From: Ctena decussata
Taxonomy: Eukaryota; Mollusca; Bivalvia; Lucinida; Lucinidae
Direction of reading: 5' to 3'
Length of the DNA stretch: 64,000 nt
NCBI GenBank assembly: GCA_963989385.1
Contig: OZ022500.1
Coordinates: forward strand, 21,838,460-21,902,459
Below the pieces are notes generated by a model, which made no database searches, had not been told where the DNA came from, and saw only the letters and a program-made list of their open reading frames with translations. This document shows, one piece after another, positions 11,096 to 21,600 of the stretch. The position numbers were made by a program, and so were the translations under genes. Position 1 is the stretch's first letter, and the number at the start of each line of letters is the position of its first letter.

Positions 11096-12475
11096 TACCC
11101 AAACGTAAGTCCGAACTCCTAAGTCATTTAAACATTGACAATTTTGGAATATTCTAGATACACAGACATGGACCCCAAAACAGAGAAATAGAGGTGAACT
11201 CAGGTGCTCGCGAGTAGTAAGCATCACTTATCTATTATAATACACCCCCCATATTTGTGTATCAGTGGAAAAAGTCAGTATAGAGTAACTACACTTCATG
11301 AACTGACTGAATCAGATCCCAAACCCTATCCCCAATATCAAAGGGAAAGATTGACAAAGCCATCCCAACGAACAATAAATTACAAGTGATAAGCCGAGAG
11401 GGTGAGGTTGGGCCTGTAAAATCGATTTAAGCCCCCCAGTAATTCATTACTGACCGTTCCAAGGCGGTAGTTCTGTTGTGGTTCTCTGTTGCCTGTTTTT
11501 GGTGTCAGAGTTTCTGTGATGTGTTACCTTATGTATGTTCTTATTATTTTTGGTTTGGTTTGGGTTGCTGAGTGGCCACCTTTTGGGAACAAGCTGCTCA
11601 CTCGGTTGGCCATATGTTCTCTGTATCTTGATTATTTGTAATCTTAGTTGTTTCCAACTATGGTTTGAGGGCTGGATTTGGATTTTGATTGTTTCAGTTC
11701 CTGGTCTTTGCATACTTTTAACTTTCCCAAATAGGTGGCAACTCAGCTATCTTTATTGAACTAAATAATTTAGACCAACAGAAGGGTTACAACAGACTAA
11801 GCAAATTATACGAAAAACATTTAACAATTATTTTTACCTATTTTCTATTTTTATTATAGAAGGGTTAAAATGAGAACACAATAAATTAAACAGCACCGAA
11901 CATAAAACAAATGCAACCGCAACGAAAGTACCGCCTTGGGACGGTCAGTAATAACTACTGGGGGGTTTAAACCGGTTTTACTGGGCCCAAACCTTCACCC
12001 TCACCCTCCGCTGCGGTGCACACAATTAGTTGGTAGTTCGGTTCCTATGGAGGTCCCCTAACTCATCAGAGAGTCATCACGGCATCACGGCCAACAATTA
12101 AAATCAAGAAAAGACTGTGATGAAGCAAGGATGGGGACTCGACAGCCAAAACGTGTTAAGACACCTGGAATTCCCTGGGGCGTCAGCAACACCACTGGAA
12201 ATTTAAAGAGTAACTACACTTCAGGAACTGACTGAATCAGATCCCAAACCCTATCCCCAACATCAAAGGGAAAGACTGACAAAGACACCCCAACAAACAA
12301 TAAACCACAAGTGATAAGCCGAGCCAGCAGCTCTTCCCAAAATAGACGGCAACTCAGCCATCCTTATTGAACCAAACAATCCAGACCAACAGAAGGGCCA
12401 CAACAGATTAAGCAAATTATACGAAAAATATGTAACAACTATTTTTACCTATTTTCTGATATTTGCAAGCCTAAA

Positions 12476-12998
12476 AAGCTTCGGTTGAGGCCATCAAATC
12501 GGAAATTAGTTTTGAAAATTAAAATCTTAAAGAGTTCCTTCAAGAGCAGAGAATACATTCAAAAGAAGGAACATGGGCCAGACTACGTAGTTTCGGCTAA
12601 TAAAGCCTCATCAGTGACCCTGACAATATCTGTTGATGAAACCAGAGAACAGCAAACTGTATTTTCTTAATTTAAATTTTGCAGTCGATTCAAAGACTGA
12701 TAAGTATCAAAAAGGGTCCAAATGAATAAAAAGATAATGATCTAGAATGAAAGTCTAAATCATTCTAAAATTTCAGATTTCTCAGAATATATCCTCTGAT
12801 CTCAAAGGACGAAAATAAAATATAATTTGCACTATGGATGATGTACGGGGAGACGTTTTACGGCCGCCACACGGCACAACACCAGCTGCAGTGAAGTAAA
12901 ATTAAAATCAATGAGGTTATGGTGTCCCATCAAATCGAAAATTAGTTTAGAAACGGCCACACATGTCTGTTGAAAAATCTGTCCGCTAAACCTTAACC
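12476..12998 (-). mobile_element. PLE fragments, minus orientation, containing a hammerhead ribozyme
   Basis: On the minus strand 12475-12515 corresponds to the PLE 3' coding edge seen at 9850-9895 ('aaactaatctccgatttgatgg'), and 12934-12998 matches the junction 'cggacagatttttcaacagac' seen at 9262. Between them, 12520-12710 is a non-coding stretch homologous to 14905-15052 (plus strand) that carries the hammerhead. Confidence 0.6.
12575..12620 (-). ncRNA. Type I hammerhead ribozyme
   Basis: The minus strand reads, in order: helix I 5' strand GGGUCA; core CUGAUGA; helix II hairpin GGCU...AGCC with a five-nucleotide loop; core GAA; helix III ACUA-CG-UAGU (a two-nucleotide loop, palindromic); cleavage nucleotide C (12581); helix I 3' strand UGGCCC. 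All six helix I pairs form (one G-U), and the GUC cleavage triplet and the A15.1-U16.1 pair are present. Predicted self-cleavage lies between 12581 and 12580. Hammerheads with very short helix III are known in Penelope-like elements and are thought to act as dimers. The PLE context here fits that. Confidence 0.88.
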
Positions 12999-13014
12999 TA
13001 CAAACAAAACAAAA

Positions 13015-13375
13015 TTGAAGTCATATTGTCAGATATGACCCGTAGTCCTATACTGATTAACCTACTACAAAAATATTATCACATTTGACCTGTAGTCATA
13101 TATACTGTTTAACCAACCAACATATTGCCACATATGGCTTGTATTCATATACAACTTAAATGTCAACCAGAAATGTTACTTGCAGTCATATTGCAACATA
13201 GGTCATGTACATGTAGTCATATTCTACTTAACATTCGAGCAGAAATGCTATTCGCAGCCATATTGCCACATAGGACCTGTTGTTATATTCTGCTTCAATT
13301 ACAAACATAGATGTTACTTGCTGTCCTATTTTCACAAATGACCTTAAGTCATATACTGCTTAACTTACAACCAGC
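13015..13375. repeat. Degenerate ~65-bp tandem satellite, block 3
   Basis: Five or so units of the 'tgccacataggacctgtagtcatattc...acaaacagaaatgttacttg' repeat, the longest block in the window. No coding content. Confidence 0.65.
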
Positions 13376-13933
13376 CGGTGCATCCGTGCAATCAGATTAA
13401 ACTGTTCTCCTTTTGCTAATACCATGTATGAACCCTGGAGCATCTAGAACGTGAAAAGTGAAGGCTCTGATAAGTCGGAATTAATGCGCAATTTTTTCAC
13501 ATCTACAATACTTAAATGGTAGGGTATCTTTTCACATGACGCCACCCGATGAATTACTTAAACGTTCTGCATGAAACTAAATGAGTTTGTTTAAAAATAC
13601 GTTCAGATTCGTTATTTACTTTTGAGCCTGTTCACCTAGCTGCTCGGCGTATCCAGTATCCTCTGCACATCTTGGGATCGCGGGTTCAAACCCAATTCGC
13701 GTTGGATTCATTTTTTCTAACATCTGATCGGACTGCTACTGGACTGGCCCAGTGTTGCGTGATATGTGGCCTGGCCGGTACTTAGCGAGGCAGTTGTAAC
13801 AAGGGCTCTGGCGACACTGTTCTGTTCTGTTATAAATTCTGCCATTGTAGCCACACCTCGTTGAATCACGAGTAGGGTATCCGCCACCAGTTATGTAATT
13901 AAAAAATTCCACATTATTAAAATAGGTAAAAAG
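13376..13933. other. Intergenic; possible SINE fragment near 13640-13710
   Basis: Mostly unassigned sequence. A B-box-like GCGGGTTCAAACCCAATTC at about 13680 suggests a diverged tRNA-derived SINE, but its head and tail are not clear. No gene seen. Confidence 0.3.
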
Positions 13934-14774
13934 TAAGGGACGAGTCATTTATTATCAGGTGGTGGGGGGAGCAGGTACATTTAGGGGGGGGGGGGGGGTC
14001 GGATTTTTTTTTGGTGACGTACTAGGGGGTCGGAAATCAAAAAGCCTTGGAGCAGGTGGGGGGTCATATATTTTATTTGACACATTGGGGGAGGGGGGGC
14101 AAAATTCTTCCGTCAGTCTTCATTTTTAAAAAATGTCTCAGCTTCTGATTCGCCCACAAGACCCCACATTAATTCTATTCTTGCTAACTCAAACTCAAAC
14201 TTAAAAAACATTTATGGAAAATGACACACAAAACTTCGCCATATCATATCAAAAAAAGATTTGCTAGTAGGACAGTATACAGTTGTCTATAAAATCATGT
14301 CAGCTCTCCAGTTGCCTTGTCATTAGCAAACCTATTGTGGCTTCTCGGGGCTGCGCCCCCAGACACCCCCCTCCCTTCATTACTGTTATTAACAGTTTTG
14401 TTGAACTTTCGACAACAGATTTCTACATGGCCATAAACAGAAAAAAGTGCAAAAATATGCTGAAAAAATTTAATTACCATTAATCTGCATGATTTATCAA
14501 TCTGTCATAGTAAGAAAATGTTATTTGTGTTTCATACAGGTTTTGATTGAGGTCAGCTCCCAAAAAAGGTAATACGGTGTGTGTGTGTGTGTGAAGGGTA
14601 GCTGGGGATCTGGGATGGTGTGGGGGTCATAAACTTTTTTGTCACCTATCTGTGGGGGGGGGGGGGGTCGGAAAAAAATTCCGGTGAGAGTGCGGGGGGG
14701 GGGGGAATTTTGGTGACTCATAATATGAAAATGTACCCGTCCCCCACACCTGATAATAAATGACTCGTCCCTTA
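13934..14774. mobile_element. Non-autonomous DNA transposon with ~45-bp TIRs
   Basis: The left end TAAGGGACGAGTCATTTATT... is matched inverted by ...AATAAATGACTCGTCCCTTA at the right end. Inside the ends are G-runs ('gggggggtcgg') on both sides, and the middle has 'ggggctgcgccccc' and a GT microsatellite near 14578. No transposase frame is present. The target duplication is unclear (TAA/TTA may belong to the TIR). Confidence 0.75.
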
Positions 14775-14904
14775 ATCCATAATAAATATCTATGAAACTT
14801 CCAGCACCAGTTAAAACATCACACTATAATACACACATTTCCCTATGTGTCACTCTGGCAAGCTCAGCACGTTTATTACGTTTCGAGTACGCCCAGATCT
14901 ACTA

Positions 14905-15052
14905 ATCAGTCTTTGAATCGACTGCCTTGTCAAAATTTAGAAAGTACAGCATACTCTCCTCTGGCTATGTCAGGGTCACTGATGAGGCTTGAGTAGCCGA
15001 ATGTATTATCTTTGGAGTGTATTCTCTGCTCTTGAAGGAACTCTTTCAGATT
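14905..15052 (+). mobile_element. Second copy of the hammerhead-bearing region, degenerate
   Basis: Homologous to minus strand 12520-12710. GGGTCA-CTGATGA-GGCT...AGCC-GAA is kept at 14973-15001, but the downstream bases (TGTATTATC) no longer form helix III or the GUC site, so this ribozyme is probably dead. The 'cttgaaggaactcttt' block downstream is shared with the minus-strand copy. Confidence 0.6.
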
Positions 15053-15385
15053 TTATTATTTCATAAACTTTTATTTTCTTTTTGGTTTGGGGGCTGGGGT
15101 GGGGTGGATAAAATCCGCCTCCCCAATGTCAAAATCGTTCCGACGCCCCTGATATTGCAACATAGGACCTGCAGTCATATTCCATCTGGTGGTGTGCCGA
15201 GACGGGCAGAATTTCTACACAACAACAACAACAATTGGCGAAACCCCGAACGCACGCAGTATTTTTTTTTTTGTGCCCTAAACAAAAAACAACATTTATT
15301 TCAATAGTTTCTTGTTGTTGCGACTTAAGATTTATTTACATTGGCTCTGACAAAAACGAACTATATACATGTATGTCGTTATTAA

Positions 15386-15631
15386 AATTGAGACGCGACA
15401 CGAGAAAATCAACAAAGTGGTTTGCACCCAGCGCAGACTCAGATCAGCCTGGACATGCGCCCAGTCTGACCAGAGTCTTTGCTATGCGCTTAAAGGGTAG
15501 CTAAGGGTCTAAGCTACCCTATGCGGAAAGCAAAGACCCTGGTCAGACTGGGCAGATGCCCAGGCTGATCTGAGTGCGTTTGGCGCACAACCACTTAGTT
15601 GTTTTTTCTCGTGTCGCGGCTCAAATTTTAT
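15386..15631. repeat. Foldback MITE, family F1, abutting the RPL3 promoter
   Basis: Nearly the whole unit is an inverted repeat. The left arm runs 'gcgacacgagaaaatcaac ... cagatcagcctggacatg' and the right arm is its complement ending 'ctcgtgtcgcggctcaaa'. The loop lies around 'gggtagctaagggtctaag'. Family copies: 40844-41069, 50587-50800, 54476-54710 and 59341-59545. Its right end is only about 20 bp from the inferred RPL3 transcription start. Confidence 0.8.
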
Positions 15632-15675
15632 CTTTGAACCAACTTACGACCTTCCTTTTTCGACTCGCCTTCAAC
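15632..15675 (+). promoter_or_regulatory. RPL3: RPL3 core promoter and 5'TOP-like start
   Basis: The pyrimidine run CTTCCTTTTTC begins at 15651, 25 bases upstream of the ATG. A C followed by pyrimidines at the cap is the 5'TOP motif of ribosomal-protein mRNAs, which links translation to mTOR/LARP1. The start site is inferred from this motif alone, and no clear TATA box is seen. Confidence 0.6.
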
Positions 15676-15678
15676 ATG
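15676..15678 (+). CDS. RPL3: RPL3 coding exon 1 (ATG only)
   Basis: The start codon alone precedes donor GTAGGA. The same ATG-only first exon is found in vertebrate RPL3. ATG joins TCT CAT AGG AAG in exon 2 to give MSHRK. No other ATG gives the conserved N-terminus. Confidence 0.92.
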
Positions 15679-18600
15679 GTAGGACATACTTCAATGTTTT
15701 ATAAAACGTATCTGTTGCCATCGGTCAATTTAAGCGAAGTTGTACTTAACTCAAAATGGAAATGAGTGTTTCATCAATCGAATTTAGTTGTTTGATTGTA
15801 TATCGTGATTTTTTGTATTTCTTTACAGTCTCATAGGAAGTTTTCTGCACCACGTCACGGCTCGAAGGGCTTTTTGCCAAAGAAGCGTGCAAGGCGACAC
15901 AGGGGTAGAGTAAAGGCTTTCCCTAAAGATGACAAAAACAAGCCAGTCCATTTAACTGCTTTCATTGGTTACAAGGCTGGCATGACCCACATCGTGCGAG
16001 AAGTGGACAGACCGGGTTCCAGTAAGTATTGAATGCAGTGCTGGAAACTTGCAAGTTTAATGTGGTGGCCCAAAAGCTTCGCAGGCCTAACTTTCAGTGG
16101 CCCAAATTATCCACTAGCTAAAGTTTCCATTCATTTAGTATTGCCAGAAAGATAAATTTGGGCCACTAAAAGCCATATTTTTTAGATTTCTGGTGGCCCG
16201 AAACAAAAATTAGGAGCATTTGGCCACCGGGCCACTGGCCGTTTCCAGCACTGTGAATGGTCTACACACCGTTCCCAAATTAAGGGTGGGTTCGTGGCAC
16301 AGGCACTCGACGAAAAATGTGTTAAATTTATAAAATACTATCAGATGTCAATCTTTTTTCTACCACTTGGTAAAATTTCAAGTCAACTGATTTCGAAATA
16401 TGAAGGAGCCCCGGTAGCTCAGTGGGTTAGGCTTACTGATCTAGCGGACCGGGTTCGAATCCCGCTGGAGGCGAGAATCTTTCCTACCATAAACGGGGTT
16501 CCATTGCACACAGCCTTTCATTATCAAATTATCAACTTCCCATCATCCTGATATGACTGAAATACTGTTGAAAAGGACGTAAAATCGCAAGTCATCCATC
16601 CATCGAAATATGAAAGTTGCAATTCAGTCCGCTGCATTATCGTAAACAAGAAGAGGAAGGTGGGACATAGTCCCGGTTACCTGACCTGTCACTATAACAC
16701 TATAAGGTTGTTATACCTCTAGAGTGTAACCAACCATGTAGGACAGTGACCTACATTTTTATGCTTCACTGACTTTATATTTCTCAGTCCCTAAATGGGT
16801 TACATTTATACTATGCACACACTTGCACATGGACAAGATCATTTCAGCTGCATCCTCTTGATTTGAGTATATTTTATGCTTCATTGACTTTATGATACGC
16901 TTCACTGACTTTGTGATATTTCTCAGTTCCTGTATGGGTTAGGGCCATGATACTTGGCACACACCTACATGGACAGGAGCGTTTGAATGCCATCATTCAT
17001 ATATGGATTCGACCTACATTTTTGCTTCACTGACTTTATGATACGCTTCACCGACTTTGTAATATTTCTCAGTCCCTATATGGGTTAGAGCCATTATACT
17101 TGGCACATACTTATATATGGACAAAAACATTTTAGCATCACCATCCATGTATGGATTTGACATGTGCTTTATGCTTCACCCACTCTATCACATTTCTCAG
17201 TCCTTATATAGATGGCAATTATTATACTTTACACTCACATACATTTGGACAAGAACCTTTCAATACCACAAGCGCTGTGAGAGTCGAGCACCTGTAAGGC
17301 GCGCTTTGTTGTCTTCTGACAACTTTTGTTGAAATTGATTAGCCCAATAAGGGTAGAAAATGAGGGGTCAAGCCACAAATAAGTTTTAATTTTCTGCTAC
17401 ACACAGTAGTTGGTCACTGATATATGCTATCCTCTATTCTTTAGTTCTGCGACTCAGATTAGCTATTTAAGTAAAGATGCTATAGCAGCATTTCAGGAAA
17501 GATGACCGTAGACCTACAGTACACGCAACGTGAAAACTTGATCTGACGCTCTCTCACGTGACACTTAAAATCGTGAGGAAGGGATCAAATCCAACTCTCT
17601 CATTTCACACAAAACTTCCTCGCGTGTTTAAAAATCCCCACATTCCACGCAAGAAAATTCCTCTCATCTCGCGGGAGATTCATAGAATGATGTATGCGAG
17701 AAACTTTCTCCATCACGCGTGGAATTTTGTCCAGGTAGGGTACAGTAAATGCAAGTTTCTATACAAGTACATGTACCTTTACAGACAAGGCATATGATTC
17801 GCAATGCATTTTTAGCTCACCTGAGCCAGCGGCTCCGGGGGAGCTTATAGGATGGTAAGGCTCCGTTGTCCGTCGTACGTCGTCCGTCCGTCGTCCGTCC
17901 ACACTTTCAAACAACTTCTCCTCTGAAACCGCTTGGCCGATTGTAACCAAATTTCATACAGAGCCTCCTGGGACCTTAGGAACAAAAAGTTGTTCAAACG
18001 GTCCGGGTCACATGCAGTGCTGGAAACTCGCAAGTTTAATGTGGTGGCCCAAAAGCTTAGCAAGTCTAACTTTCAGTGGCCCAAATTATCCACTAGCTAA
18101 AGTTTCCATTCATTTAGTATTGCCAGAAAGATAAATTTGGGCCACTAAAGGCCATATTTTGGAGATTTCTGGTGGCCCGAAACAAAAATTAGGAGCATTT
18201 GGCCACCGGGCCACTGGCCGTTTCCAGCACTGCACATGACCAACATGGCCGCCATGCCCATATATGGTAAAAATCTAAAAAAATCTTCTTCTCTAGAACC
18301 AACAGGCCGATGGCCTTGAAACTTGGTATGTAGCATCAGGTAGGCGAGTACTACCAAGATTGTTCAAATTATGACCTTGGGTTGACCTTGACCCTTTTTA
18401 CGGTAAGGTCAAATTTGCTTCCTTATGCTTTTATATGGGAAAATGCTACAACATAAGATATCTTGGGAACTATTGAAGATTTTGCGCTAAAAATTAGTGT
18501 CTACAGTCATATTAATGAGTACATGAAGATTTATGAGTATAAGAGGTCAAGGTCATTCTGTGACCTTTGACCCAGAACTCTCATATTTTGACAAGTTCTA

Positions 18601-21600
18601 ACAATCTCCTCAAAAGCCACTAGGCGAATTGTAACCAAATTTCATATAGAGCCTTAAGGGTTGAGCGAACTAAAATTTATTCATACGGTCCAGGTCACAT
18701 GACCAACATGGCCACCACGCCCATATATGGCAAAAACCTTTAAAAATCTTCTTCTCCAGAACCATATGACCGATTGCCTTGAAACTTGGTATGTAGCATT
18801 GGGTACTCAAATACTATCAAGATTGTTCAAATTATGACACTGGGTTGACCTTGACTTTTTTACGGCTAGGTCAAATATGGGAAAATGCTAGAATATAAGA
18901 TTTAATGGAAAGTTTTGAAGATTTTGGCCTAAAAATTGGTATATACAGTCATCTTAATGAGTACATGAAGATTTGTGAGTACAAGAGGTCAAGGTCATTC
19001 TTTGACCTTTAACCCGGAACTCTCATATTTTGACAATTTCAAACAATCTCCTCAAAAACCACTGGGCCAATTGTGACAAAATTTGATATAGAGTCTCCAG
19101 GGGTTGAGGGAATGAAAAAATTTTCTAATGGTCCTGGTCGCATGACCAACATGGCCGCCAGGCCCATATATGGTTAAAACCTTTAAAAATCTTGTTCTCC
19201 AGAACCAATTGACCGATGGCCTTGAGAGTTGGTATGTAGCATTGGGTACTCAAGTACTATCAAGATTATTCAAATTATGACCTTTGGTTGACCTTGACCC
19301 TTTTTACAGCAAGGTCAAATATGGGAAAATGCTAGAACATAAGATTTCATGGAAAGTTTTGAAGATTTTGGCCTAAAACTTGGTATATACAGTTGTCTTA
19401 ATGAGGTCATGAAGAATTATGAGTACAAGAGGTCAAGGTCATTTCTTGATCTTTGATCCAGATCTCTCATATTTTGACATTTTCAAACATTACCTCAAAA
19501 GCCAAAGGGCCAATTGTAAACACATTTCATATAGAGCCTCCAGGGGTTGATTGAATAAAAATTTGTTCAAAGGTCCAGGTCACATGACCAACATGGCCGC
19601 CATTACTATTTATGGTATAAATATTTAATATTTTTCTTCTCCAGAACCAATACATTTATGGCTTGAAACTTGGTAAGTAGCATGGAGTACTAGAGTACCA
19701 CCAAGACTGTTCAAATGATGACCTTGGGTTTACCTTGACCTTTCTTGCGGCATGGTCAAATATGGGAAGATGCTAGAACATAAGATTTCATGGAAAGTTT
19801 TGAAGATTTTGGCCTAAAAATGGTATATATGGTTGTCTTAATGAGTACATGAAGATTTATGAGTACAAGTAGTCATGGTCATTCTTTGACTTTTGACCCA
19901 AAACTCATATTTTGACAATTTCAGACATGATTAGAAAAAGCCACCTTGCCAATTGCTCACAGGTGAGCGATTCAGGGCCTCATGGCCCTCTTGTTTTTCG
20001 ACACTGATAACGGTTCAATTAATACATTGTAAGCGTGCGTGAATAAGCTAATTGATCGCATCCTCAACGCAAGTATTGTTTGACCGTACAGTATTTACAT
20101 TTACGAATAAGGATGGGTTGATAAACAATTATCGTGATCAGCGTAACTTTGTAGCAATTATGCGGCGACTTAATTAGAGAGGCTTATGTTTGAAAGAATA
20201 TTGTTAATAGGTTAGTTAGTAGCAAACGGAGTTCTTTCAAATTCTAGAATGATGACACGGACAAAAAATTTCGCTCAGCCGCCACTGATAATATCCCAAT
20301 CCATGTCAAAACAGTCACAAAGATCAAAGCGTTTCGATCAGCTTTTGAACTCAAAGATATAGCCGCTAGCGGCACGTGCCGAAAGGTTTACTCATTAACC
20401 AATATAAACCCGCGGTCAAGTAAGCATAAACTTTCTGATGTAAGAGCTGTCAAGTTTCACCTATGATTGTACACGACAACAATAAGTGGCCTGGCTTGAT
20501 TAGCAAATGGGCAGTCTGACGTCCATTTAATCGACTCTCTGAATTACGCAAATTTGTAAACCTGTTGGTTTGACAGCTAAAAAATATACGTCACAGCTGC
20601 ATCCTCTTAATCAGTTCATTCATGAAATATGGAAAATATGATTTTGCATCGTGGATCAATAGTCAAAGTGTTTGGACTTTAAAAATGCATCAAAATGAAG
20701 GAAAAATAAGAGGTGAGAAGTTTGTTTTTTAAATCAGAACTATGGCAAAATCGCATTATCTATATGAAAAACGAAACTGATTCTTCTGCGCGGAAAAATT
20801 CTCAAAGTATTCGGACTAATAAACATAATAATATCTATATTCAAAGGTGACTGAACGCGTTCAGGACCTTCGCCATAATAAAGTGTAAAGACGGTAGCAT
20901 TTGTTGAAATATGGTTGGAGTGGAGATTATTTTAGAGACTAACATTATTGGACGTTACGTCAACTGCGTAACGTCGTAATTACGTTAACGTCTGTTGCTA
21001 GGTTGCTCAGTGGAAAAAAGATTGTTGAAGACGCCATTATCGTTAGGGCTCAGTATCGTTAATAAATCGACATTTTGGAACTTATACTCGAAGTTCATTT
21101 CTTTTGTTGAATTCCCATAATTGGGGAAATCGTCGCAACAAACTGGTAGCAGAGCGAGGTTAAAAATAAGCGAAATATAGACAGAAAAAGAAAAGAAATT
21201 TTTAGAATGGCGTCATCGGCAAATGTAATTACAAAGGACAGTCGCAGCAATATCGTTGACATCGCACGACTAGAAACGGAATTTAAGAAGGACAAATCCA
21301 GATCAAAATCGAACTTCACGCGTTCGAGAAACAGACTGTTGTTGGTGATAGAAGAACATGAAAATACCAGCCGTCAGGACATTAAGGAGGCCTGCAGAAA
21401 AATGGATAGTTGCATGGAGATAGTAATGGAAGTATTGTCAAATTTTTCGGACTTTTATACTAAAAATGAAGAATTTCAAAAAAGCAAGATCGTTGTTAGC
21501 GAGATGGAAAAGATAGAAGAAGATTTCTACATAGCGTACGAAGCAGCACAAGAGTACTTGAACTCGACCAAGGACGACAAATCGAGTATATCATCGGATA

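Larger units (their letters stand above)
9901..12475. repeat. Imperfect inverted structure of PLE tail and satellite pieces
   Basis: The region around 9930-10130 (with 'ggacctgtagt', 'catgtctgtgtatct') is repeated inverted at 11080-11225. The satellite pieces at 10115-10370 and 10885-11095 face each other, and PLE tail blocks from 8640-9246 return inverted at 11270-11400 and 11760-12475. A short plus-orientation tail copy lies at 11400-11760. The centre (10380-10880) is AT-rich with no recognised feature. The arms are diverged, with the RT segment missing from the right arm. Confidence 0.6.

Noticed and set aside
16405..16480. tRNA gene
   Set aside because: It is the head of a SINE with an 11-bp target duplication; the arms do not close.
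17812..19995. CRISPR-like array
   Set aside because: Units are ~445 bp and diverged with no short repeat-spacer pattern; the DNA is eukaryotic.
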